DNA of 64,000 bases from positions 3,410,001 through 3,474,000 of the forward strand of contig NZ_AP022579.1 in NCBI RefSeq assembly GCF_010731295.1. Reading direction: 5' to 3'. Within the stretch, counting starts at the first letter, position 1; the number at the start of each line of letters is the position of its first letter. The position numbers and the translations under genes were made by a program. This document shows positions 15,747-24,290 of the stretch, one piece after another. The notes under the pieces were generated by a model. The model ran no database searches. It had not been told where the DNA came from and worked only from the letters and a program-made list of their open reading frames with translations. This DNA is from Mycolicibacterium boenickei. Lineage in GTDB: Bacteria; Actinomycetota; Actinomycetes; Mycobacteriales; Mycobacteriaceae.

Positions 15747-17261
15747 GTGCGGATCATGCTTGAACACGACGTCAGAACACGCCGCAGCGCCGAGGACTTT
15801 CCGCGCACCGAGCACTTGGCTTGGAAGATCGCCGAGGTTGCCGCCGACCCGGTAGCCGTCCCGCCCGAAACCGAGGCGATGGTGATCAACCGCATCATCG
15901 ACAACGCCGCGGTGTCGGCCGCGTCGGTGATCCGCCGCCCGGTGACCGTGGCCCGCGCCCAGGCGCTCGCGCACAAGACACACCGCGGCGCAGGAGTGTT
16001 CGGTGTCGATGGCACGGTCTCAGCCGAATGGGCGGCCTGGGCCAACGGCGTGGCCGTGCGCGAACTGGACTTCCACGACACCTTCCTGGCCGCCGAGTAC
16101 TCCCACCCGGGTGACAACATCCCCGCCATGGTCGCCGTGGCCCAGCAGCTCGGCGTGAGCGGCGCCGACCTGATCCGCGGCATCGCCACCGCCTACGAGG
16201 TACAGGTCGACCTGGTCAAGGGAATCTGCCTGCACCGGCACAAGATCGACCACGTCGCCCATCTGGGACCCTCCGTCGCCGCCGGTCTGGGCACGATGCT
16301 GCGGCTCGATCCCGAAACCATCTACGCCGCAATCGGTCAGGCCCTGCACCTGACCACCGCCACCCGACAGTCGCGCAAGGGCCTGATCTCCAGCTGGAAG
16401 GCCTACGCGCCGGCGTGGGCCGGCAAGGTCGCCATCGAGGCCGTGGACCGCGCGATGCGCGGCGAGGGCTCGCCGGCCCCGATCTGGGAAGGTGAGGACG
16501 GCGTGATCGCCTGGATGCTCGCCGGGCCCGAGCACACGTACCGGGTTCCGCTGCCCGGACCGGGCGAGCCGAAACGCGCCATCCTGGACACCTACACCAA
16601 GGAGCATTCGGCCGAGTACCAGAGCCAGGCGCCGATCGACCTGGCTCGGCGGATGCGCGAGCGCATCGGTGATCTGGACCAGATCGCCACCATCCTGCTG
16701 CACACCAGCAACCACACCCACGTGGTGATCGGCACGGGGTCGAACGATCCGCAGAAGTTCGACCCCGACGCGTCCCGCGAAACGCTGGACCACTCGGTGA
16801 TGTACATCTTCGCCGTCGCGCTGCAGGACGGAACCTGGCACCACGAGCGGTCCTATGCCCCCGAGCGGGCGCACCGACCCGACACCATCGAGCTGTGGCG
16901 CAAGATCTCCACGGTCGAGGATCCGGAATGGACGCGGCGCTACCACTCGGACGACCCGGCCGAGAAGGCATTCGGAGCCAAGGCCGTCGTCACCCTCAAG
17001 AGCGGTGAGACGATCGTCGACGAACTCGCTGTCGCCGACGCCCACCCGCTGGGCGCCCGTCCCTTCGAACGCGACCGGTACGTCGGCAAGTTCGCCGACC
17101 TGGCCGACGGTGTCGTCGAAGCCGAAGAGCAGCAACGGTTCCTGAACGCTGTCGAGAGTGTTTCGGCGACCAAGTCCGGCGGCCTCGGCGCCCTCAATGT
17201 CCGGGTCGATCCGAGGGTGCTGGACAAGGCACCGACGGTCCCCTCGGGGATTTTCCGATGA
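15747..17261 (+). CDS. prpD: 2-methylcitrate dehydratase
   Basis: The 504-residue protein (501 if ATG 15756 is used) is a MmgE/PrpD family dehydratase, close to Rv1130. Shared blocks include [29 protein letters not shown] near the start and [22 protein letters not shown] near residue 105. It removes water from 2-methylcitrate to give 2-methyl-aconitate in the methylcitrate cycle, which clears propionyl-CoA from odd-chain fatty acids and cholesterol. The first frame start is GTG 15747; ATG 15756 gives the N-terminus most like relatives. The stop codon overlaps the first unit of a 32-bp tandem repeat. Confidence 0.94.
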   Translation: MRIMLEHDVRTRRSAEDFPRTEHLAWKIAEVAADPVAVPPETEAMVINRIIDNAAVSAASVIRRPVTVARAQALAHKTHRGAGVFGVDGTVSAEWAAWANGVAVRELDFHDTFLAAEYSHPGDNIPAMVAVAQQLGVSGADLIRGIATAYEVQVDLVKGICLHRHKIDHVAHLGPSVAAGLGTMLRLDPETIYAAIGQALHLTTATRQSRKGLISSWKAYAPAWAGKVAIEAVDRAMRGEGSPAPIWEGEDGVIAWMLAGPEHTYRVPLPGPGEPKRAILDTYTKEHSAEYQSQAPIDLARRMRERIGDLDQIATILLHTSNHTHVVIGTGSNDPQKFDPDASRETLDHSVMYIFAVALQDGTWHHERSYAPERAHRPDTIELWRKISTVEDPEWTRRYHSDDPAEKAFGAKAVVTLKSGETIVDELAVADAHPLGARPFERDRYVGKFADLADGVVEAEEQQRFLNAVESVSATKSGGLGALNVRVDPRVLDKAPTVPSGIFR

Positions 17262-17321
17262 GCGCTTGCGCGAAGAGAGAGGGCTTGCGATGAGCGCTTG
17301 CGCGAAGAGAGAGGGCTTGCG
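17258..17321 (+). repeat. Exact 32-bp tandem duplication encoding two coupled mini-ORFs
   Basis: The 32-bp unit at 17258-17289 is repeated exactly at 17290-17321. Each copy begins with ATGA. The first ATGA overlaps the prpD stop, and each unit encodes [11 protein letters not shown] and stops on the TGA of the next ATGA. The last overlaps the prpB ATG at 17322. Two 11-codon frames are thus chained between prpD and prpB, like MIRU-type intergenic units in mycobacterial operons. Confidence 0.85.
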
Positions 17322-18239
17322 ATGACAGGGCTGCTCGGCGCGGTCACGCCGGCCGCCGAGAAGCGGCGAACATTCCGCCGCGGGCTGGAATCCGGCCGGC
17401 TGCTGCGCTTGCCCGGTGCGTTCGCTCCGCTGGTGGCCAAGCTCGTGGCCGAGATCGGCTTCGACGGCGTCTATGTATCCGGCGCGGTCCTGTCCGCAGA
17501 TCTGGGCCTTCCGGACATCGGGTTGACGACGCTGACCGAAGTGGCGGGCCGCGGCGCCCAGATCGCCTCGGCCACTGACCTTCCGACGCTCATCGATGCC
17601 GACACGGGGTTCGGCGAGCCGATGAGCGCGGCGCGCACCGTGACGCTGCTCGAAGACGCGGGCTTGGCGGGACTGCACCTCGAAGACCAGGTCAATCCCA
17701 AGCGGTGCGGGCATCTCGACGGCAAGGCCGTGGTCGAGACCTCGGAGATGATCAAGCGGCTGCGGGCGGCCGTCACGGCCCGCAGAGATCCGAACTTCAT
17801 CATCTGCGCCCGCACCGATGCCGCTGGTATCGAGGGGATCCCAGCGGCGATCGACCGCGCGAAGGCCTATGCCGACGCCGGTGCGGACCTGATCTTCACC
17901 GAGGCACTGCACACTCCTGCGGACTTCGAGCAGTTCCGGGAGGCCGTCGACACTCCGCTGCTGGCCAACATGACTGAGTTCGGCAAGTCCGAACTACTCA
18001 CCGCTGCACAGTTGTCTGACATCGGCTACAACGCGGTGATCTACCCGGTCACCACGCTGCGACTGGCGATGCACGCTGTCGAACTCGGACTGCGTGAAAT
18101 CGCCTCGGCAGGAACCCAATCCGGGCTCGTCGATCAGATGCAGCACCGCAGCCGGCTCTACGAGCTGCTGCGTTACACCGACTACAACCAGTTCGATTCC
18201 GATATCTACAACTTCTCGCTGCAGGGGGCGACGTCATGA
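17322..18239 (+). CDS. prpB: 2-methylisocitrate lyase
   Basis: The 305-residue protein belongs to the isocitrate lyase/PEP mutase superfamily. It has the TLIDADTGFGEP metal-binding block, the LEDQVNPKRCGH catalytic-cysteine motif (family KRCGH) and the IICARTDAAGIEG strand. It cleaves 2-methylisocitrate to pyruvate and succinate. M. tuberculosis lacks a dedicated prpB and uses isocitrate lyase instead, so its presence points to a non-tuberculous mycobacterium. ATG 17322 is chosen over the upstream in-frame start at 17298 because it forms the ATGA overlap that closes the tandem repeat. The 3' end overlaps the prpC start (ATGA at 18236). Confidence 0.94.
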   Translation: MTGLLGAVTPAAEKRRTFRRGLESGRLLRLPGAFAPLVAKLVAEIGFDGVYVSGAVLSADLGLPDIGLTTLTEVAGRGAQIASATDLPTLIDADTGFGEPMSAARTVTLLEDAGLAGLHLEDQVNPKRCGHLDGKAVVETSEMIKRLRAAVTARRDPNFIICARTDAAGIEGIPAAIDRAKAYADAGADLIFTEALHTPADFEQFREAVDTPLLANMTEFGKSELLTAAQLSDIGYNAVIYPVTTLRLAMHAVELGLREIASAGTQSGLVDQMQHRSRLYELLRYTDYNQFDSDIYNFSLQGATS

Positions 18240-19369
18240 CCGTTACCGCCAAAGACTCGGCCGCGCCCCGAATCTACAAAGGCCTGGCCGGCGTAGTGGT
18301 CGACACCACCGCCATCTCCAAGGTCGTGCCGGAGACCAACACCCTGACCTACCGCGGCTATCCGGTGCAGGACCTCGCTGCCCACCGCAGCTTCGAGCAG
18401 GTGGCCTACCTGCTGTGGTACGGCGAGTTGCCCACCGATCAGGAACTGGCCCTGTTCACCCAGCGGGAGCGAGCCTCGCGTCGCATCGACCGTTCGATGC
18501 AGTCGCTGTTGGCCAAGCTGCCGGACAACTGTCACCCGATGGACGTGGTGCGCACGGCGATCAGCTACCTGGGTGCCGAGGACCCGGAGGAGGACGACAG
18601 CAGCCCGTCGGCCAACTTTGCCAAGTCGCTGCGGATGTTCGCGGTTCTCCCGACCATCGTCGCTGCCGATATGCGCCGGCGGCGCGGGTTGGAACCGATC
18701 GGCCCGCACAGCCACATGGGCTACGCGGAGAACTTTCTGCACATGTGCTTCGGCGAGGTGCCGGATACGGTGATCGTGAACGCCTTCGAGCAGTCGATGG
18801 TGCTTTACGCCGAGCACAGCTTCAACGCCTCGACGTTCGCGGCGCGCGTCGTCACCTCCACCCAGTCCGACATCTACAGTGCGGTCACGGCTGCCATCGG
18901 CGCGTTGAAGGGCTCGTTGCACGGCGGTGCAAACGAGGCCGTCATGCACGACATGCTCGAGATCGGTTCGGCCGACCGGGCCGCACAATGGCTGCACGGC
19001 AAGCTGTCCCGCAAGGACAAGGTGATGGGGTTCGGTCACCGGGTCTACAAGAACGGCGACTCCCGGGTGCCCACCATGAAGGCGGCCCTGCGACAGGTCG
19101 CTGCGGTGCGCGACGGACAGCAGTGGCTGGATATCTACAACGTGTTGGAGAGCGCGATGTTCGCGGCCACCAAGATCAAGCCGAATCTCGACTTGCCGAC
19201 CGGGCCGGCCTACTACCTGATGGGCTTCGACATCCCCAGCTTCACACCACTTTTCGTGATGAGCCGAATCACCGGGTGGACCGCTCACATCATGGAACAG
19301 GCAGCGTCCAACGCGCTGATTCGGCCGCTCAGTGATTACAGCGGTCATCCGCAGCGGGCCTTGGCGTAG
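18236..19369 (+). CDS. prpC: 2-methylcitrate synthase
   Basis: The 377-residue protein is a citrate synthase-family enzyme. The catalytic histidines lie in HSHMGYAENF-like and MGFGHRVYK contexts, and it has the SLHGGANEAVM block. In this operon it condenses propionyl-CoA with oxaloacetate to 2-methylcitrate. It starts within the prpB stop codon and is followed, after 25 bases, by pyruvate carboxylase, which can supply the oxaloacetate it consumes. It may also have citrate synthase activity, as reported for mycobacterial PrpC. Confidence 0.94.
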   Translation: MTVTAKDSAAPRIYKGLAGVVVDTTAISKVVPETNTLTYRGYPVQDLAAHRSFEQVAYLLWYGELPTDQELALFTQRERASRRIDRSMQSLLAKLPDNCHPMDVVRTAISYLGAEDPEEDDSSPSANFAKSLRMFAVLPTIVAADMRRRRGLEPIGPHSHMGYAENFLHMCFGEVPDTVIVNAFEQSMVLYAEHSFNASTFAARVVTSTQSDIYSAVTAAIGALKGSLHGGANEAVMHDMLEIGSADRAAQWLHGKLSRKDKVMGFGHRVYKNGDSRVPTMKAALRQVAAVRDGQQWLDIYNVLESAMFAATKIKPNLDLPTGPAYYLMGFDIPSFTPLFVMSRITGWTAHIMEQAASNALIRPLSDYSGHPQRALA

Positions 19370-19394
19370 CACACAGAAGCTCTGGAAGGAAACA

Positions 19395-22300
19395 GTGGTC
19401 GACAAGGTTCTGGTCGCCAACCGAGGTGAGATCGCGATCCGCGCGTTTCGCGCGGCCTATGAGCTCGGTCTCGCAACGGTAGCGGTCTATCCGTACGAGG
19501 ACCGCAATTCTCAGCATCGGCTGAAGGCCGATGAGTCGTATCAGATAGGTGTGGAAGGACATCCGGTCCGGGCCTATCTCTCGGTCGACGAGATCGTCCG
19601 GGTCGCTCTAGATGCGGGCGCCGACGCGGTCTATCCCGGCTATGGGTTTCTCTCGGAGAACCCCGAGCTGGCCCGGGCATGCGACCGGGCCGGTATCGCG
19701 TTTGTGGGGCCTTCGGCCGACGTGCTGGAGCTGACCGGCAACAAGGCCCGCGCCATCGCCGAGGCCCGCAAGGCCGGACTTCCGGTGCTTGCGTCGTCTG
19801 CCCCGTCGAGTTCGGTCGAGGAACTGCTGGCCGCCGCCGAATCGATGAGTTTCCCGGTGTTCGTCAAAGCGGTCGCCGGTGGCGGCGGCCGCGGGATGCG
19901 GCGGGTCAGCGAGCCGGTCGAACTGCGGGAGGCGATCGAGGCCGCCAGCCGGGAAGCGCAGTCGGCGTTCGGAGATCCCACGGTGTTCCTCGAGCAGGCG
20001 GTGTTCAACCCGCGCCACATCGAGGTGCAGATCCTGGCCGACACACAGGGCAACGTGATCCACCTCTTCGAGCGTGACTGCAGTGTGCAACGGCGTCACC
20101 AGAAAGTCATCGAGGTGGCACCCGCCCCGAACCTGGATCCCGGACTGCGGGAAAGGATCTGTGCCGACGCGGTGGCGTTTGCTCGTCAGATCGGCTACTC
20201 GTGTGCCGGTACGGTGGAGTTCCTGCTCGATGAGCGGGGACAGCACGTCTTCATCGAGTGCAACCCGCGGATTCAGGTCGAGCACACAGTGACCGAGGAG
20301 GTCACCGATGTCGACCTGGTGTCGAGTCAGCTGCGCATCGCGGACGGGGAGTCGCTGTCCGATCTCGGACTCACGCAGGACGCGTTGAAGATTCGCGGCG
20401 CTGCGTTGCAGTGCCGGATCACCACGGAGGACCCGTCGAACGGCTTCCGTCCCGACACCGGACGTATCACCGGATATCGGTCACCGGGCGGCGCCGGCGT
20501 CCGACTGGACGGCGGAACCCACCTCGGCGCCGAGGTAGGGGCACATTTCGATTCGATGCTGGTGAAGCTGACCTGCCGCGGTAGTGACTTCTCGACGGCA
20601 GTAGCGCGGGCACGACGTGCGGCCGCGGAATTCCGGATTCGTGGAGTATCGACCAACATTCCGTTCCTGGCCGCTGTTCTGGAGGACCCCGACTTTGTCG
20701 CGGGGCGGGTGACGACCTCGTTCATCGAAGAACGTCCCGAGCTGCTCACCGCACGCGGCAGCGCTGACCGGGGCACCAGGATCCTCAGCTATCTGGCCGA
20801 TGTCACCGTCAACCAGCCCCACGGTCCACGACCGTCGGCGGTGTACCCCCGGGACAAGCTCCCCGCGTGCGACTTGAGCGTGGTCCCGCCTTCGGGATCA
20901 AAGCAGCGCCTGACCGAGCTCGGGCCGGACGGGTTCGCCGCCTGGCTGCGCGACAGTCGTGCTATCGGCATCACCGACACCACCTTTCGCGATGCCCATC
21001 AGTCCCTGCTGGCCACTCGAGTGCGCACCAGTGGGCTCCTGCGGGTCGCGCCCTACATCGCCCGGACGATGCCGCAACTCCTGTCCGTCGAGTGCTGGGG
21101 CGGTGCCACCTACGACGTCTCGCTGCGATTCCTCAAGCAGGATCCCTGGGAGCGGCTGGCGGCCTTGCGCGAAGCACTACCCAACATCTGCCTGCAGATG
21201 TTGTTGCGCGGCCGGAACACCGTCGGCTACACGCCATATCCGGAGAATGTGACCCGGGCGTTCGTCGATGAGGCAGCGGCAACCGGGATCGACATCTTCC
21301 GGATTTTCGATGCGCTCAACAACGTGGATTCGATGCGACCGGCCATCGACGCGGTCCGCGATACCGGCACGACCATCGCGGAAGTCGCGATGTCGTACAC
21401 CGGTGATCTGTCCGACCCGGGCGAAAACCTCTACACCTTGGACTACTACCTGCGTCTTGCCGAGGAGATCGTCGACGCCGGTGCGCATGTACTCGCGATC
21501 AAGGACATGGCCGGATTGCTGCGTGCACCTGCCGCTGCCACCCTGGTGACCGCCTTGAAATCGCGGTTCGACCTCCCGGTGCATCTACACACCCATGACA
21601 CTCCGGGCGGGCAACTGGCCACCTACGTCGCGGCGTGGACCGCTGGTGCCGACGCTGTCGACGGCGCCGCAGCCCCGTTGGCAGGCACGACGAGCCAGCC
21701 TGCGTTGTCAGCGATCGTGGCAGCTGCCGCCCACAGCCGGTTCGACACCGGCCTGTCACTGGACGCCGTGTGTGACCTCGAGCCGTACTGGGAGGCGCTC
21801 CGTAAGGTCTATGCGCCATTCGATGTCGCGGCGTCGGGTCCTCCGTGCCCGACCGGACGCGTCTATACCCACGAGATCCCCGGTGGCCAGCTGAGTAACC
21901 TGCGACAGCAGGCCAATGCACTGGGATTGGGCGACCGATTCGAGGACATCGAAGCGAATTACGCTGCCGCTGACCGGATGTTGGGCCGACTGGTCAAGGT
22001 CACCCCCTCGAGCAAGGTGGTGGGGGATCTGGCATTGGCATTGGTCGGGGCGGGCATCGGGGCCGAGGAGTTCGCTTCGGATCCGGCCCGCTACGACCTC
22101 CCAGACAGTGTGATCGGCTTCTTGCGCGGCGAACTCGGGGATCCCGCGGGCGGCTGGCCGGAACCTCTACGCACCAAGACGCTCGACGGCAGGGGTCCGG
22201 CCAGACGGGTACCGGATCTGTCCGCTGAGGACGAATCCGTCTTGGCTGCACCAGGTCCCAAGCGGCAGGCGGCGCTCAACCGGCTGTTGTTCCCCGGACC

Positions 22301-22787
22301 CACCGCGGAGTACGAAGCGCATCGCGACGAGTACGGCGACACCTCACGACTGAGCGCCAATCAGTTCTTCTACGGCCTCCGGCACGGCGAAGAACACCGG
22401 GTCAAATTGGAGCCCGGCGTCGAGTTGCTGATCGGACTCGAGGCGATCTCCGAAGCTGACGAGCGCGGCATGCGGACAGTGATGTGCCTCCTCAACGGGC
22501 AACTACGGCCGATCGTGGTGCGCGATCGCAGCATCGCCGGCCAGCTCCCGATCGCGGAGAAGGCTGACCGGACGAACCCGGCGCACGTCGGCGCTCCGTT
22601 CGCCGGTGTCGTCACGGTCAACGTTGCCGAGGGGGACACCATCGAAGCCGGTCAAGGCATCGCCACCATCGAGGCGATGAAGATGGAGGCGGCCATCACC
22701 GCGCCCGCGTCCGGCACCGTCACCAGGATCGCGGTCGCACGGACCGCTCAAGTCGAGGGCAATGACCTCCTCGTCGTCGTGGGTTAG
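19395..22787 (+). CDS. pyc: Pyruvate carboxylase
   Basis: The 1130-residue biotin enzyme has the biotin carboxylase domain at residues 1-450 (VANRGEIAIRAFRA, GGGGRGMR, EVQILAD). The carboxyltransferase domain starts at about 525 with DTTFRDAHQSLLATRVRT, and the biotinyl domain has K1096 in EAMKMEAA. It makes oxaloacetate from pyruvate, bicarbonate and ATP. The long frame opens at 19332 inside prpC, but GTG 19395 has AAGGA 4 bases ahead and gives the length of M. tuberculosis Pca (1127 aa). Placement directly after prpC suggests co-transcription, coupling oxaloacetate supply to propionyl-CoA use and re-fixing the pyruvate released by PrpB. Confidence 0.95.
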   Translation: MVDKVLVANRGEIAIRAFRAAYELGLATVAVYPYEDRNSQHRLKADESYQIGVEGHPVRAYLSVDEIVRVALDAGADAVYPGYGFLSENPELARACDRAGIAFVGPSADVLELTGNKARAIAEARKAGLPVLASSAPSSSVEELLAAAESMSFPVFVKAVAGGGGRGMRRVSEPVELREAIEAASREAQSAFGDPTVFLEQAVFNPRHIEVQILADTQGNVIHLFERDCSVQRRHQKVIEVAPAPNLDPGLRERICADAVAFARQIGYSCAGTVEFLLDERGQHVFIECNPRIQVEHTVTEEVTDVDLVSSQLRIADGESLSDLGLTQDALKIRGAALQCRITTEDPSNGFRPDTGRITGYRSPGGAGVRLDGGTHLGAEVGAHFDSMLVKLTCRGSDFSTAVARARRAAAEFRIRGVSTNIPFLAAVLEDPDFVAGRVTTSFIEERPELLTARGSADRGTRILSYLADVTVNQPHGPRPSAVYPRDKLPACDLSVVPPSGSKQRLTELGPDGFAAWLRDSRAIGITDTTFRDAHQSLLATRVRTSGLLRVAPYIARTMPQLLSVECWGGATYDVSLRFLKQDPWERLAALREALPNICLQMLLRGRNTVGYTPYPENVTRAFVDEAAATGIDIFRIFDALNNVDSMRPAIDAVRDTGTTIAEVAMSYTGDLSDPGENLYTLDYYLRLAEEIVDAGAHVLAIKDMAGLLRAPAAATLVTALKSRFDLPVHLHTHDTPGGQLATYVAAWTAGADAVDGAAAPLAGTTSQPALSAIVAAAAHSRFDTGLSLDAVCDLEPYWEALRKVYAPFDVAASGPPCPTGRVYTHEIPGGQLSNLRQQANALGLGDRFEDIEANYAAADRMLGRLVKVTPSSKVVGDLALALVGAGIGAEEFASDPARYDLPDSVIGFLRGELGDPAGGWPEPLRTKTLDGRGPARRVPDLSAEDESVLAAPGPKRQAALNRLLFPGPTAEYEAHRDEYGDTSRLSANQFFYGLRHGEEHRVKLEPGVELLIGLEAISEADERGMRTVMCLLNGQLRPIVVRDRSIAGQLPIAEKADRTNPAHVGAPFAGVVTVNVAEGDTIEAGQGIATIEAMKMEAAITAPASGTVTRIAVARTAQVEGNDLLVVVG

Positions 22788-23287
22788 TGCGCCGCGAGTG
22801 TGGGATAGCCCACGTCTGACGCGGGTGCATCGGTGGGGAATTGGCTGAGACGTGCCGCTGGCGGAGAAAGGCGACCACAATCACCCCGCTGGGTTGACAG
22901 AGGCGTTCGCGGAGATACCGCGATCGCAGCGTCCCGGCCGGCGCCGCGAGTCAAGGTGTGCTGCGGCTTGGTCCGAAGCCTTCGGCATCTCCCCGTGGCA
23001 CGAAAAGTGCTGTTGTAATGCGTGTTTGAAGCCTGTCCAGATATTGACGGCAGTTGTGGGTCGCATGTGAGCCCGGTTTGTGTGTCGAAAGGGACGCCCC
23101 ATCATCAGAAAAGTTTTGGTTAGTCTCACGTCGCTGGTCCAAGGAGGCTGCGGATCTGAGTGCGGCGCCCACACGTAGGTGGCGCCCCCGATCTGCGTCG
23201 GAGACAGGGGGATGTGGCTTTGACGTGGGATGAAGTGTTGCGGTACAGCGCAACTGGCATCATGGTCGACAGAACGCGGCGGTTGAC
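22788..23287. other. 500-bp intergenic region upstream of mbtK
   Basis: No convincing gene is seen. A small GTGGG-ATAG-CCCAC hairpin at 22800-22813 follows pyc but has no U-tract. An IdeR-box-like site lies at 23115-23133. Downstream of it, GGCGCCCAC (23164) pairs with GTGGCGCC (23179) with one bulge, and a CCCCC/GGGGG pair follows. The region therefore looks like an iron-controlled promoter with a structured leader. Confidence 0.5.
23115..23133 (+). promoter_or_regulatory. IdeR iron-box candidate
   Basis: TTTGGTTAGTCTCACGTCG matches the IdeR consensus TTAGGTTAGGCTAACCTAA at 13 of 19 positions. The left half-site, GGTTAG, is intact. It lies 155 bp upstream of mbtK, a gene known to be iron-regulated in mycobacteria. 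The right half is weak, so binding strength is uncertain. Confidence 0.5.
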
Positions 23288-23914
23288 GTGACGAACACGT
23301 CAACCGCGGACTATCCGGTGCTGCCACGAGAACTGAAGAACCTTTCCGAGGCCGTGCGTCGCACTCCGGGTCCGCCGGTCCCACAACTGTTGCGGCCGAG
23401 CGACATCCGAGTGGCCTCCGACGACGACGCCCCGATGATCGCCGAGTGGATGAATCGGCCCCACCTGGCCAGGGCCTGGGAGTATGACTGGCCGGTCGAG
23501 CGCTGGCGCAAGCATCTGAAAGCCCAGGTCGACGGTGACTATTCGCTGCCACTGGTCCTGAGCATCGGCGGAGTTGATCGCGGGTACATCGAAATCTACC
23601 GTGCAGCCAAAGATTCCATCGCGAACCGGTACGCCGGCGAACCGCGCGATCTTGGTCTGCACGGCGCGATCGCCGATGAAGAGTTGGTCAACCGGGGTCT
23701 CGGTCCGCTGCTGCTCCCCAAGATCGTCGCGAGCGTCCTGGCTGCCGATCCGGATTGTCGCCGGATCATGTTCGACCCCGACCACCGCAACACCACCGTG
23801 CGTGGCCTGTGTGAGTTCGCCGGGTGCCGGTTCCTCGGCGAGCACGAGATGTCCAACCGCAGGATGGCGCTCTACCAACTGGACCGGGACACCGCCCGCA
23901 AATGGATGTCTTGA
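23288..23914 (+). CDS. mbtK: Mycobactin lysine N-acyltransferase
   Basis: The 208-residue GNAT-fold protein corresponds to MbtK (Rv1347c, 210 aa). Recognisable blocks are [35 protein letters not shown], and the acetyl/acyl-CoA region ending in [33 protein letters not shown], shared with siderophore acyltransferases of the IucB family. It transfers a long acyl chain from the MbtL carrier to the epsilon-amino group of the mycobactin lysine. GTG 23288 gives the family length. mbtL follows after 112 bp. Control by IdeR is likely, given the box at 23115. Confidence 0.9.
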   Translation: MTNTSTADYPVLPRELKNLSEAVRRTPGPPVPQLLRPSDIRVASDDDAPMIAEWMNRPHLARAWEYDWPVERWRKHLKAQVDGDYSLPLVLSIGGVDRGYIEIYRAAKDSIANRYAGEPRDLGLHGAIADEELVNRGLGPLLLPKIVASVLAADPDCRRIMFDPDHRNTTVRGLCEFAGCRFLGEHEMSNRRMALYQLDRDTARKWMS

Positions 23915-24026
23915 ATCCTGCTCAACCCAAACCAGCTGTCCGACAGCCGGTCCCAATGCAATCAACTGAAGCCGTACCGCAAACGAAAGGTGAGGCCGGT
24001 CTCGTCGGCCGGCCGGGTATTCACAT

Positions 24027-24290
24027 ATGATCTCGACCGATTCATCCGCATCGCCCGCCGTGACCGACGGGCTGGTCTCCATTCTTCGTCACGATCTCGA
24101 ACTTCCGTGCCAATCGCTCAGCGCCAGTACACGTCTGGTCGACGACCTCGGCATGGACAGTGTCTCGTTCGCGGTCGGCCTGGTGGCGATCGAGGAGAAG
24201 TTCGGTGTGCAGCTCAGCGAGGAAGACCTCATCAGCTGCCGCACCGTGGGCGATCTGCAGACCGCGATCGACGGCAGGAGCGCAGCGTGA
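24027..24290 (+). CDS. mbtL: Mycobactin acyl carrier protein
   Basis: The 87-residue acyl carrier protein has the phosphopantetheine serine in LGMDSVSF, after RLVDD. It sits between an N-acyltransferase and an acyl-AMP ligase, as mbtL does in the second mycobactin locus. It carries the fatty acid that MbtK puts on mycobactin. Start ATG 24027 gives a normal carrier-protein length. The stop codon overlaps the GTG start of mbtM (GTGA at 24287). Confidence 0.9.
   Translation: MISTDSSASPAVTDGLVSILRHDLELPCQSLSASTRLVDDLGMDSVSFAVGLVAIEEKFGVQLSEEDLISCRTVGDLQTAIDGRSAA

Noticed and set aside
16020..17912. 630-residue open frame antisense to prpD/prpB
   Set aside because: Shadow of two real genes; no domain motif, and it spans the end of one gene and most of another.
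22881..23552. 223-residue minus-strand frame over the mbtK leader
   Set aside because: It overlaps the IdeR-like site and the mbtK start; composition is shadow-like with no family motif.
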